From: Thermomicrobiales bacterium
Lineage (GTDB): Bacteria; Chloroflexota; Chloroflexia; Thermomicrobiales; UBA6265
DNA: 10,198 nt
Direction: 5' to 3'
Assembly: GCA_025928535.1 (NCBI GenBank)
Contig: JAICJJ010000054.1
Coordinates: 1 to 10,198 of the forward strand
In this document: positions 1-7,680 of the stretch, one piece after another
Numbering within the stretch: position 1 is the first letter of the stretch
How the letters are laid out: each line of letters opens with the position of its first letter
Notes under the pieces: model-generated
What the model saw: only the letters and a program-made list of their open reading frames with translations
Databases searched by the model: none
Told to the model about the DNA's origin: nothing
Made by a program: the position numbers and the translations under genes

Positions 1-152
1 GAAATGATGATGGGCGACGCTGTCGGAGGCGCGTACGCGCTTTCATCTTCGACGGCGGCAGCATCCGCCAGGACGCCTGGAACCAGATCGGGCGCGTTTC
101 GCCGACCCGCGCCTTTCTGAACGACCCGGCGATGTCCTTGCGGCATCCGTGA
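1..152 (+). CDS. 3' end of an unidentified protein (partial)
   Basis: The frame whose first complete codon is at base 3 stays open to a TGA at 150-152. From about base 39 it has the GC-rich third positions of a real gene and reads RAFIFDGGSIRQDAW, then NQIGRVSPTRAFLND. The first dozen codons are Arg-rich and less convincing. Over bases 4-39 the frame starting at base 1 reads more naturally (MMMGDAVGGAYA), so a sequencing slip or real frameshift near base 40 is possible. I do not recognise the family from about 40 residues. A weak 6-bp inverted repeat (158-163 with 178-183) follows the stop and might aid termination. The 84 nt from the stop to the next start hold nothing else clear. Confidence 0.45.
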   Translation, partial: NDDGRRCRRRVRAFIFDGGSIRQDAWNQIGRVSPTRAFLNDPAMSLRHP

Positions 153-236
153 CCGCCTGCCCGATCGGCAAGCAGAGCGGGCACGGCGCGTGCGAGCGGA
201 CGGGCGATCGTCGTCATCCCACAGGAGGATCGCCCG

Positions 237-704
237 ATGCGACGCTTGTCGATCCTGACGCCACTCATCGCCCTGCTGCTCTGCAGCGGCCTCGTCGTGC
301 CGCGCGCCGGCGCCCAATCGATGTCATCGACGGCCGCGCCGCCGGCCGCCACGGTTCCCTCGTCGCTCGGCGCGCAACTCGATTCCGAGTTCGCCGCCAT
401 GGACGCCAACTTCGACGCGTTCGCCGGGCAGCCGGCCAACGGCTCCGAGCAAATTGCATCGCCCGTCGAAAGCGGCATGCCCGAGGCCGGGATGGTCGCC
501 GCGTCGGGTCCATCGCTTGCCGCGCCGACGCCGCCTGCGACGGCCGCGACCACCGCGCCGGCCACTTTATCGACCGCGACGACGACCGCCAATGGGGGCG
601 GGCATCATCACCACCACAAGCATCACCACAAGCATCACAAGGGGCATAACAACAAGCACCACAACAATCATCACAAGCATTCCAAGCATCATCACCACAA
701 GTAG
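237..704 (+). CDS. Secreted protein with a His/Lys-rich C-terminal tail
   Basis: The 155-residue product starts at ATG 237, with AGGAGG at 223-228 placed 8 nt upstream. Residues 1-26 form a Sec signal peptide: MRR, a Leu/Ile-rich core and an AGA site before Q27. Residues 27-122 are mostly an Ala/Thr/Pro-rich, probably disordered spacer, with one helix-prone stretch (LGAQLDSEFAAMDANFDAFAG region, about residues 45-65). Residues 123-155 contain 20 His, 7 Lys, 4 Asn, 1 Gly and 1 Ser. Such tails bind Ni, Zn, Cu or Co in other His-rich proteins, so a role in holding or buffering metal outside the membrane is likely, but this is inferred from composition. There is no enzyme domain and no canonical lipobox. 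The tail DNA is only about 46% GC, far below its surroundings, because it consists of CAT/CAC/AAG/AAC codons. Neighbours give no functional clue. Confidence 0.85.
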   Translation: MRRLSILTPLIALLLCSGLVVPRAGAQSMSSTAAPPAATVPSSLGAQLDSEFAAMDANFDAFAGQPANGSEQIASPVESGMPEAGMVAASGPSLAAPTPPATAATTAPATLSTATTTANGGGHHHHHKHHHKHHKGHNNKHHNNHHKHSKHHHHK

Positions 705-1035
705 GGCATCTCGCGCCGTCCAATCGCTCGACATCGTCATCCGATCGCCCAGCGCGAGTCGGCCTGGTCGCGCTGCGCCGTGGTCGCGTCGACACCCTCC
801 GGCGTCGGGCATGGCCGCGGCGCGCCCTTCTGCAAGCGTGTGAATCGAACGGTTCTCGCGTTGGCGTTCGACGTCGCCGGGAGCGAGCGACCGCGCGACC
901 GGCATCGTGTCCGGTGTCCGCTGGAACGCGAATGGACAAGATTGCCCATAGCATGCGCGTCAAGCGCGGTAGATGATCAGTCCGCCGCAGATCGCTGCGC
1001 CATCGGATTCAGAGCGATTTCGACGGGGGACTGAC
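705..1035 (+). other. 331-nt gap without a convincing gene
   Basis: Several short frames cross this stretch on both strands, but none has a good ribosome site, a recognisable protein or a consistent codon pattern. I see no strong terminator after the His-rich gene. A loose inverted repeat (ATCGCT at 991-996, AGCGAT at 1013-1018) lies shortly before the next start and could be a leader hairpin or chance. The promoter of the Cys-rich gene at 1036 presumably lies here, but I could not find a convincing -35/-10 pair. Confidence 0.5.
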
Positions 1036-1740
1036 ATGGACCAGGATGGATTCGACGTCCTTGCTCGGCGCGTCGGTTCAGCGACGACCCGCCGCTCCGC
1101 CGTGGCCAGGCTTGCCGCACTCGGTCTTGGCGCGCTCGTGGGCGGAGATGCCCTCGCCGCGACGCGCTTCGGCAAGAAAAAGCCGAAACAATGCGGCAAG
1201 ACCACGCCCTGCCCCGAATGCCAGCAATGCACCAGGAAGCACAAATGCAAGGCGGTCAAGAACGGCGTCGCCTGCGGCCAGGACGGCTCCTGTCAGAGCG
1301 GGGGGTGCGTCTGTCCAACCGGGTCGTTCGGCTGTGGATCGACCGGTTGCTGCGCCAACGGCCAGGCCTGCACCCAAGCCGGTTGCGGCGCCTGTTCGCC
1401 GATCGCCAACTACAACATTTGCACCACGCCCACTGCCCAATGCGGCCAGTTCGGCCCCGATCCGACCCAGGACGTCTGCGGCTGCGTCACCTCGGTCGGG
1501 AATGCCGTTGTCTGCTCGAGCGGGGCGGCCGACTGTGTGGCCTGCACGACCGACGCCGATTGCGCCACCGCGCTGGGAGCCCCGGGCGTCTGCATCGATA
1601 TCTCGGGCGGGTGCGCCGGCTGCCCAAGCGGCATGACGAAAGCCTGCGTCCTCAGTTCCTGCACTGACCACGCCACGACCGCGGCCCACGCGGCGCGTCG
1701 GCCCATGATTTCGATTCGACCGCACGGCACCTCGCGCTAA
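1036..1740 (+). CDS. Cys-rich protein with a Tat-like export signal
   Basis: The product has 234 residues from ATG 1036, preceded by a G-rich ribosome site (ACGGGGGA, 1023-1030). An in-frame ATG at 973 lacks a comparable site and would put 21 unrelated residues before the family-typical MDQDGFDVL opening. Residues 1-42 hold a twin-Arg motif (TTRRSAVARLAAL) and a Leu/Gly/Ala core ending near ALAA, followed by a Lys-rich stretch (FGKKKPK). The mature part contains 28 Cys, often as CxxC, CC or GC pairs, consistent with a disulfide-knotted extracellular protein; metal binding is the alternative. It resembles the minus-strand gene at 1864-2379 in layout and opening, so the two are probably paralogs. 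The last 25 or so residues have no Cys and are Ala/His/Arg-rich, so a late frameshift is possible. Function is unknown. Confidence 0.85.
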   Translation: MDQDGFDVLARRVGSATTRRSAVARLAALGLGALVGGDALAATRFGKKKPKQCGKTTPCPECQQCTRKHKCKAVKNGVACGQDGSCQSGGCVCPTGSFGCGSTGCCANGQACTQAGCGACSPIANYNICTTPTAQCGQFGPDPTQDVCGCVTSVGNAVVCSSGAADCVACTTDADCATALGAPGVCIDISGGCAGCPSGMTKACVLSSCTDHATTAAHAARRPMISIRPHGTSR

Positions 1741-1746
1741 CTGCAG

Positions 1747-1782
1747 GCGGGCCGACCGGTACTACCGCGCCGGTCGGCCCGC
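1747..1782 (+). terminator. Perfect 13-bp hairpin between convergent genes
   Basis: GCGGGCCGACCGG (1747-1759) is followed by a 10-nt loop and its exact reverse complement CCGGTCGGCCCGC (1770-1782). It starts 6 nt after the stop of the plus-strand Cys-rich gene and lies 81 nt beyond the stop of the minus-strand one. No T-run follows on either strand, so it is not a textbook intrinsic terminator. In a GC-rich genome such a stem can still act as a bidirectional terminator or protect mRNA 3' ends. The rest of 1741-1863 shows nothing more. Confidence 0.6.
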
Positions 1783-1863
1783 GAACGGACGGTTGGGGCG
1801 CTATCCCAGCGTGCGGCGCGCTCGCCGCGTCCGCGAAGGCGCCCGGCCAAATTCGGGCAAGTC

Positions 1864-2379
1864 TCACTGACCCGGGAGCATTCTTGCGGCATGCGTCGGC
1901 AGGTTCGGGGCGTCCGATGCGACGCCCGAGACGCACGGGCAGGCGCCGCCCGTGCAGACGCCGAAGTTCTGGCAACCGGGGTCCGGTCCCGGCCAATCCG
2001 CTGGCGCCGGGCCACAGGCTCCGCCCGGCTGGGCGAAGTTGCAGGTCAAGTTGGCGACGCAGCAATTCCCGCCGACGCACTCCTGGCCGCTGTCGCAGGC
2101 GTGGCCGCAACGGCTGCAATTGTCGGGCGAGCCCAGGACATCGACGCATTGGCCGGCGCAGCAGCGTTTGCCGACGGCGCACGGCGTGTCGTCGTCCAGA
2201 CCGCGGCACGGGTTGCGCTTCTTCCGCTTGCCCTGCGGCTGCTCGTGGGCGGCGCCGGATCGGATGGCGCCGCCGACGAGGCTGCCAACCGTCGTGCCGG
2301 CGAGGAGGCGGAAAGCGTTCCGGCGTGATGGCGCGGTCGAGAAGCCGCGAAGCAGGATCGCGAAGCGATCAGCGTCCAT
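1864..2379 (-). CDS. Cys-rich protein with a Tat-like export signal
   Basis: The product has 171 residues. The start is the ATG whose complement is at 2377-2379, with AGGAG (complement of 2387-2391) 7 nt upstream. The open frame extends further upstream, but without a ribosome site and without the family opening MDADRFAILL. Residues 17-45 hold a twin-Arg motif (SRRNAFRLLAG) and a Gly/Ala-rich core, followed by a basic stretch (GKRKKR). The mature region has 17 Cys in blocks such as GKRCCAGQC, CSRCGHAC and GGNCCVANLTC, suggesting an extracellular disulfide-rich fold. It shares the opening, the RR(S/N)A signal, the basic linker and the Cys pattern with the gene at 1036-1740 and converges with it, so the two look like diverged duplicates. 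Such proteins often occur as paralog sets in Thermomicrobiales-like genomes; that is my recollection, not a search result. Role unknown. Confidence 0.85.
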   Translation of the reverse strand: MDADRFAILLRGFSTAPSRRNAFRLLAGTTVGSLVGGAIRSGAAHEQPQGKRKKRNPCRGLDDDTPCAVGKRCCAGQCVDVLGSPDNCSRCGHACDSGQECVGGNCCVANLTCNFAQPGGACGPAPADWPGPDPGCQNFGVCTGGACPCVSGVASDAPNLPTHAARMLPGQ

Positions 2380-2421
2380 GACATGGCTCCTGGCGCAAGC
2401 GGACGAACGATGCACGGCCGC

Positions 2422-2430
2422 ACGATAGCA
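2422..2430 (-). promoter_or_regulatory. Candidate extended -10 element for the minus Cys-rich gene
   Basis: Read on the minus strand, 2430 to 2422 is TGCTATCGT, which fits the TGn-TATnnT form of an extended -10. It would start transcription about 35 nt before the start codon at 2379. I see no good -35, as is common with extended -10 promoters. It lies in the 168-nt divergent gap (2380-2547) shared with the gene at 2548, for which I could not find a promoter. Confidence 0.25.
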
Positions 2431-2547
2431 CGCGCCTGTGCGAGAACCGGGCAGCATTCTTGCGATGCGTGCCAGCCGCTTGCAACAGCGTTCCCGGACG
2501 CGGCGCGACGCCGCTTGCCGAATCGATCATCGAAGGATGCGAACCCT

Positions 2548-3864
2548 ATGCGACGGTCGTTCATTCCTGGCGCGTTTCTCGTTCTGGCGTTGCTCGTCGC
2601 CGGCGCGTGGCCGCTCGCCGGCGCGGCGCGACCGGCGTCGCAAGCCGCCACCCCGGCGGCGGGAAGCGCGCCCGATCTGGCGGCGCTGGCGCTGACGCCG
2701 GCCGATCTGGCCGCCGCCGGCTTGCCCGGCTACGGGGTGGTGCGGGGGAACGATCTGAGCCTGGCCGACGCCGCCGGGCTCTATGCCGCCGCGCGCAAGG
2801 GCGATCCCACGCAGACCGAATCGACGTTGAAGGCGGCCGGCTTCCAGCAAGCCTATCGGAGCGAACTCGGCTTGCCGTTGCAGCCGGGCAACGCGCGGAC
2901 CCATCTCAAGGCGCTGGCGCAGACCGATCTCGTCGCCTTCGCCACGCCTGACGGCGCCGCCTCCGCGTTCGATCTCTTCGCCCGCGCCGTCAGTGGCAGC
3001 ACGCGCGGCATGGGCCACGCCACGCCGGAAGCGACCCCCGCCGCTGCATCCGAATCGCGGCTGGTCGCGATCCGGCGGGGTCAGACGGCGGCCGGAAAAA
3101 ACTTCGGCGGCTACGCGCTGACGTTCCGCTCCGGCGCCATCCTGGCCCGCATCACGATCGGCAATCTCAGTTCGACCGGCACGAACCCCGATCTCCTCAA
3201 CGCGCTCCGGGCGCAACTCGAACCGAAACTGCAAAAAGCCTCGCCCGCGCCCGGCCTCAGCCATCTGGCGTTGCGGCTGACCGGATCGGACGTGACGACC
3301 ATCGACGACGGCTACGGGAAGATCGCCGGGACCACGCTCCCCAGTTCTGACGACACCACACAGCGGCTGGCCGACCGGCAATTCCGATATGGCGACGCGA
3401 CCGACGTCTACGGCGTGCTGCAATCGATCCGGTCTGGCCGTGGCCGCAACGACACCCGCTACCTGACCGACATCTACCGCCTGCCGAGCGCCGACGCCGC
3501 GACCGCCTGGATGAAAAACGTGGCCGACCGCGCCAAACGCTCCCCGAATGTCGCCAGCGTCGCCCCCATTGCCGGCGCGCCGTCGTTCGGCGACGAATCG
3601 GCGGCGCTGGCGCTGACGATCAGCCGGGCGGACAAGACGATCGGACAGGGCGCCGCCATCTTCGTCCGGGTCGGCGCCGACATCGTTCAGGTCGAAATCA
3701 CCGGGCCGACCGCCGTGCCGATCGACCCCGTCGCCGCGCTCGCCAAGGCGCAGATCGCCTGCCTGAACGCCGGCTCCTGCCCGAACCGCCAGCCCCCGCC
3801 CGCCGGCTTGCCCTTGCCGGCTCCGCCTCGCAGCACCCCGGTCGCCGCCACGCCAGCGGCATGA
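2548..3864 (+). CDS. Secreted protein of unknown function with an apparent internal duplication
   Basis: The product has 438 residues. The start at ATG 2548 follows GAAGGA (2532-2537) at a spacing of 10 nt and opens directly into a signal peptide; an upstream in-frame ATG at 2383 would bury that signal. Residues 1-27 are a Sec signal (MRRSF, a Leu/Val/Ala core, then AGAA). Residues 28-42 are an Ala/Thr/Pro linker, a second one sits at 158-168, and the end is Pro-rich (416-438). The body appears to hold two related units, about 43-230 and 238-405. Each has a strand and helix around a sequence of the type (F/Y)xxPxxAA(S/T)A (residues 131-140 and 310-320), then a hydrophobic strand pair and a helix. 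The only two Cys, C405 and C411, could form a disulfide. There is no lipobox and no catalytic motif. A surface sensor or binding role is a guess. The nuclease-like gene follows after 60 nt and may be cotranscribed. Confidence 0.85.
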   Translation: MRRSFIPGAFLVLALLVAGAWPLAGAARPASQAATPAAGSAPDLAALALTPADLAAAGLPGYGVVRGNDLSLADAAGLYAAARKGDPTQTESTLKAAGFQQAYRSELGLPLQPGNARTHLKALAQTDLVAFATPDGAASAFDLFARAVSGSTRGMGHATPEATPAAASESRLVAIRRGQTAAGKNFGGYALTFRSGAILARITIGNLSSTGTNPDLLNALRAQLEPKLQKASPAPGLSHLALRLTGSDVTTIDDGYGKIAGTTLPSSDDTTQRLADRQFRYGDATDVYGVLQSIRSGRGRNDTRYLTDIYRLPSADAATAWMKNVADRAKRSPNVASVAPIAGAPSFGDESAALALTISRADKTIGQGAAIFVRVGADIVQVEITGPTAVPIDPVAALAKAQIACLNAGSCPNRQPPPAGLPLPAPPRSTPVAATPAA

Positions 3865-3887
3865 CCGCGAACCATGCGACAATCACC

Positions 3888-3915
3888 CCATCCGTCGATT
3901 CGAGCGACCGGATGG
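3888..3915 (+). promoter_or_regulatory. Hairpin overlapping the ribosome site of the next gene
   Basis: CCATCCG (3888-3894) pairs exactly with CGGATGG (3909-3915). TCG/CGA extends the stem inside a single bulged C (3908), leaving a 7-nt loop. The 3' arm takes up the first two bases of the GGAGG ribosome site (3914-3918) for the gene at 3925, so folding could damp its translation. It also begins 24 nt after the stop of the upstream gene and could act as a weak terminator; no T-run follows. It may be chance in GC-rich DNA. Confidence 0.35.
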
Positions 3916-3924
3916 AGGCGGCAA

Positions 3925-4644
3925 ATGGCGCATCTCTGGCCACACCCGGCAACTCACGCGGGTCGGATTCTGGCAGAACTCCAGAATCACCCCGACGGCG
4001 CGAGCGGCGCGGAATTGTCGCGTCGTCTGGAACTGACGCCACAGGCGGTCAACGCGGCTTGCCGGAAACTGGAGGGCCGCTGCTTCATCACGCGGACGAA
4101 GGCGAACGGCCCGTTGATCAATCGCCTGCTTACCAATGTGAACGAATCGTCGGCCGCGGTCGCGACCACCGCCGCGGCCGACCGACCGTGGTTCTGGGAA
4201 GGCAATGTCCAGGCCCGTGTTGTGGATGCGCTCCGTGCGCTCGGCTGGACCATCACCTCGCAGGCCGACACGGTGAGTGGTCAGCCCGGCAAGGACATCG
4301 AGGCGGAGCGAGACGGCGCGGTTCTGTGGGTGACGGTGAAAGGCTTCCCTGTCGGCACGAAGAAAACTTCGCCGTATACCCAGGCTCGGCATTGGTTTTC
4401 GCAGGCGCTGTTCGACGTCATTCTCTGGCGGGACCTGTCTCTCGAAGCCCGGATCGTCGTCGCGCTTCCCGACAAGACAACGTATCGAAGGCTCGCCGAC
4501 AGGACGACATGGTTTCGCCGCGCCGCCGAATTCCAATTTATCTGGGTGACTGTGGCCGACGTGGCGTCGGATGAACTCGAACCCCTCGCCATCTCACCCG
4601 CAACATCGTCATTCAGCCGGCTTGAGCCGGCTTCTCGGCGTTAG
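3925..4644 (+). CDS. Winged-helix protein fused to a PD-(D/E)XK-like nuclease domain
   Basis: I chose ATG 3925 because GGAGG (3914-3918) lies 6 nt before it; an in-frame ATG at 3874 has no ribosome site. This gives 239 residues. Residues 11-70 look like a MarR/ArsR-type winged helix: AGRILAELQ, GASGAELSRRLELTPQAVNAACRKLE with the recognition helix, then a short wing and LINRLL. A linker at 73-88 leads to a restriction-endonuclease-like fold at about 92-210: an N-terminal helix with E92, the GKDIEAE strand with D124, the strand LWVTVKG with K139, and TQARHWFSQALFD with Q153 and Q160. The usual acidic residue of the E-x-K motif is Thr (T137) here, so cutting activity is uncertain; E126 might compensate. 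No methylase or restriction partner lies nearby. It may be a repair, defence or regulatory DNA-binding protein. The upstream gene may be cotranscribed. Fold call fairly likely, function open. Confidence 0.8.
   Translation: MAHLWPHPATHAGRILAELQNHPDGASGAELSRRLELTPQAVNAACRKLEGRCFITRTKANGPLINRLLTNVNESSAAVATTAAADRPWFWEGNVQARVVDALRALGWTITSQADTVSGQPGKDIEAERDGAVLWVTVKGFPVGTKKTSPYTQARHWFSQALFDVILWRDLSLEARIVVALPDKTTYRRLADRTTWFRRAAEFQFIWVTVADVASDELEPLAISPATSSFSRLEPASRR
4615..4632 (+). repeat. Tandem self-complementary 8-mer at the gene's 3' end
   Basis: AGCCGGCT occurs twice, separated by TG. Each copy is a perfect palindrome, and the two copies can also pair with each other. The pair lies in the last codons of the nuclease-like gene, just before the hairpin at 4644-4666, and encodes part of the tail SRLEPASRR. 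It may contribute to 3'-end structure at this convergent junction or may be coincidental. Confidence 0.4.
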
Positions 4645-4666
4645 CGCGGCGTCTTCAGCGCCGCGC
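4644..4666 (+). terminator. GC hairpin between convergent genes
   Basis: GCGCGGCG (4644-4651) and CGCCGCGC (4659-4666) form a perfect 8-bp stem with a 7-nt loop. It begins at the last base of the plus-strand stop codon and ends 16 nt before the minus-strand stop (4683-4685). It fills most of the 38-nt gap and could end transcription from both sides. There is no T-run. Confidence 0.45.
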
Positions 4667-4682
4667 GCCGCGGCACGCCCGT

Positions 4683-5783
4683 TCACCCGCCCACCGGCGT
4701 GGCTATCGGCGTCGCGTTCCCCGCGCCCGGATTCGGCTCCACCAGCCCGAGTTGGGCGAAATCGAGCACGTCTTTCATGAAGGGATAGCCGGTCGGGTCG
4801 GTTTCCGGCAGATCGAGCGACGGGTGCGGATGCCAACTCGTCAGGACCAGATCATCCGGGCGGCCGCCCGCGGCGTGGAAATCTCGGCCCGCCGCCATCA
4901 CCGCCTGGTAAAACGCTTCGTCCGACGTCCGCCCCGCCACATTCGAGGTGTAGAGCAAGCCGAATCGGACGCCCAGTTCGTCGCGGATCACCCGCTGGGC
5001 GGCGAGCGCGTTCGCCCAGCCGGGGCTGGCCGCTTCCGCCGGAAAATCGAGATGGATGAAATCGAGCGCGAGGTTTTTCGCCCGCATGGCGGCGACCAGA
5101 TTCCGGTAGGCCGGCGCGTAATCCCAGCCCTTGGCGACCATTGCGTCGACGAGGCCGATCCGGATGCCGGGAAAGCGGCCGGCCAGTGCCGCCGCATAGC
5201 GGACGATGTCGGCGATCCGCTTGTCGTACCCTTCGTCGCGGCCGTAGCCGGGGCAAACGTCGCTCGGTTTCGAGAGGACGCTTTGCAGGCTGAGATAGTC
5301 GACCCGGCCGCCGAGCCGGGCGATCCGTTCGATCTGGGCGATCTCGGCGGCCATCGTCTTCGCCGTGACGGAGGAACAGCCGATGCCCATCGCCCCGGTG
5401 ACGTTCAGGGCCAGCGCGAAATGCGCTTCCCGCAACAGCGGCAAAAACGCATCGCGCAGGAAATCGTCGCTCAGGTCGTTGGCGGGGAGGAGCAACGACG
5501 GCGCGCGGATCTGATAGATGCGAATGAAGCGCCGGGCTTCGGCCCACGCGTCGCGGCCGGTCGTGAACGATGCCTTGAAATCGGGCGACACCCCGCCGGC
5601 ATGGCCCATGTTGTTGTCCTGGACCCAGAGGACGCCCCGCGCCGGCCCCGCCGAGGCCGATGCGACCGGCGACGCGACGGGCGACGCGGCCGGCGGCTGA
5701 GCCGCTTGCGTGGCCGCGCCGCGGGCGAGGCCGGCAAAGGTTCCGGCCGCGAGCATCTGGCAAAACCGCCGCCGATCGGGCAT
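4683..5783 (-). CDS. Tat-exported protein, possible TIM-barrel glycosidase-like enzyme
   Basis: The product has 366 residues. The start at 5783 has AGGAGA (complement of 5791-5796) 7 nt upstream; the frame runs back to 6188, but that part lies over the sulfatase and lacks a signal. Residues 1-28 hold a twin-Arg motif (DRRRFCQML) and an Ala/Gly core, followed by an Ala-Ser-Pro linker (29-46). The mature part alternates hydrophobic strands and helices: GVLWVQDNN (50-58), FALALNVTG (122-130), VDYLSLQSV (161-169), IRIGLVDAM (207-215), LDFIHLDFPAE (240-250), VRFGLLYTSN (272-281) and DLVLTSWHPHPS (311-322). This order suits a (beta/alpha)8 barrel, with D241, D246, E250, H318 and H320 as candidate active-site residues. 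I cannot name a family. It diverges from a sulfatase across a 91-nt gap, which suggests action on a shared polymer; that is inference. The C-terminus is a short Ala-Thr-Pro tail. Confidence 0.82.
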   Translation of the reverse strand: MPDRRRFCQMLAAGTFAGLARGAATQAAQPPAASPVASPVASASAGPARGVLWVQDNNMGHAGGVSPDFKASFTTGRDAWAEARRFIRIYQIRAPSLLLPANDLSDDFLRDAFLPLLREAHFALALNVTGAMGIGCSSVTAKTMAAEIAQIERIARLGGRVDYLSLQSVLSKPSDVCPGYGRDEGYDKRIADIVRYAAALAGRFPGIRIGLVDAMVAKGWDYAPAYRNLVAAMRAKNLALDFIHLDFPAEAASPGWANALAAQRVIRDELGVRFGLLYTSNVAGRTSDEAFYQAVMAAGRDFHAAGGRPDDLVLTSWHPHPSLDLPETDPTGYPFMKDVLDFAQLGLVEPNPGAGNATPIATPVGG

Positions 5784-5874
5784 GGACGCTTCTCCTGATC
5801 GGACCATCCGGCTTGGCGCCGGCTCTGCTTGACGTACGCTTTGCGCGCGAGGAGCGGTCGTCACGGAGGTCATC
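5784..5874 (+). promoter_or_regulatory. 91-nt divergent control region
   Basis: This gap must carry the promoters of both the minus-strand gene at 5783 and the sulfatase at 5875. On the plus strand a weak pair, TTGGCG (5813-5818) and TACGCT (5835-5840) with a 16-nt spacer, could serve the sulfatase. TTGACG at 5829-5834 is a better -35 but has no matching -10. I saw no convincing minus-strand promoter and no clear operator. The short gap makes coordinated control plausible. Confidence 0.3.
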
Positions 5875-7431
<1,557 letters not shown>

Positions 7432-7506
7432 CCCGCGCGCCGAACGGCGTCCATCGCCATGCCGACAGCGCGCGCCGACCCACGATCGGTTCAGCGCCGT
7501 GACCAC

Positions 7507-7551
7507 ATGTCCCCTCGGCTGTCCGACGAGCCGGGCGGCGCCGCGGGACAT
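7507..7551 (+). other. Nested stem-loop in the gap after the sulfatase
   Basis: ATGTCCC (7507-7513) pairs with GGGACAT (7545-7551). Directly inside it, CTCGGCT (7514-7520) pairs with AGCCGGG (7529-7535), with one T-G wobble and an 8-nt loop. A 9-base GC-rich stretch remains between the stems. It begins 76 nt after the sulfatase stop and ends 129 nt before the next start, so it could be a terminator or a structured leader. The rest of the 249-nt gap (7432-7680) shows no gene and no clear promoter. Confidence 0.35.
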
Positions 7552-7680
7552 CAGCAGAGCCGCTTGGTCCAGCAACGCGCGCGAGCCAGGTTACGGCGCA
7601 CCGATTGCGTGATCGCGCCGTGAACCACGGCCGGCGCCGAGGCGGCTCTGCCGGACGCGGCGCCCCTGGGAGCGCGAGGG

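Noticed and set aside
604..702. His run as a cloning-tag artefact
   Set aside because: The tail is 33 residues long with interspersed Lys, Asn, Ser and Gly and is continuous with a native signal-peptide protein; vector tags are short and uniform.
705..1035. Small genes in the 331-nt gap on either strand
   Set aside because: The frames present lack ribosome sites and hydrophobic or domain structure and have mixed codon use.
2527..3882. Minus-strand open frame of 451 codons
   Set aside because: It mirrors the secreted-protein gene at 2548-3864, is Gly/Arg-rich and has no recognisable domain, while the plus strand has a signal peptide and sensible codon use.
3874..3924. Upstream in-frame start for the nuclease-like gene
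   Set aside because: ATG 3874 has no ribosome site, whereas ATG 3925 has GGAGG at 6 nt; the extra 17 residues also run through the hairpin.
5829..5834. TTGACG as a firm -35 for the sulfatase
   Set aside because: No -10-like sequence lies 16-18 nt downstream; that position is occupied by GC-rich sequence running into the ribosome site.
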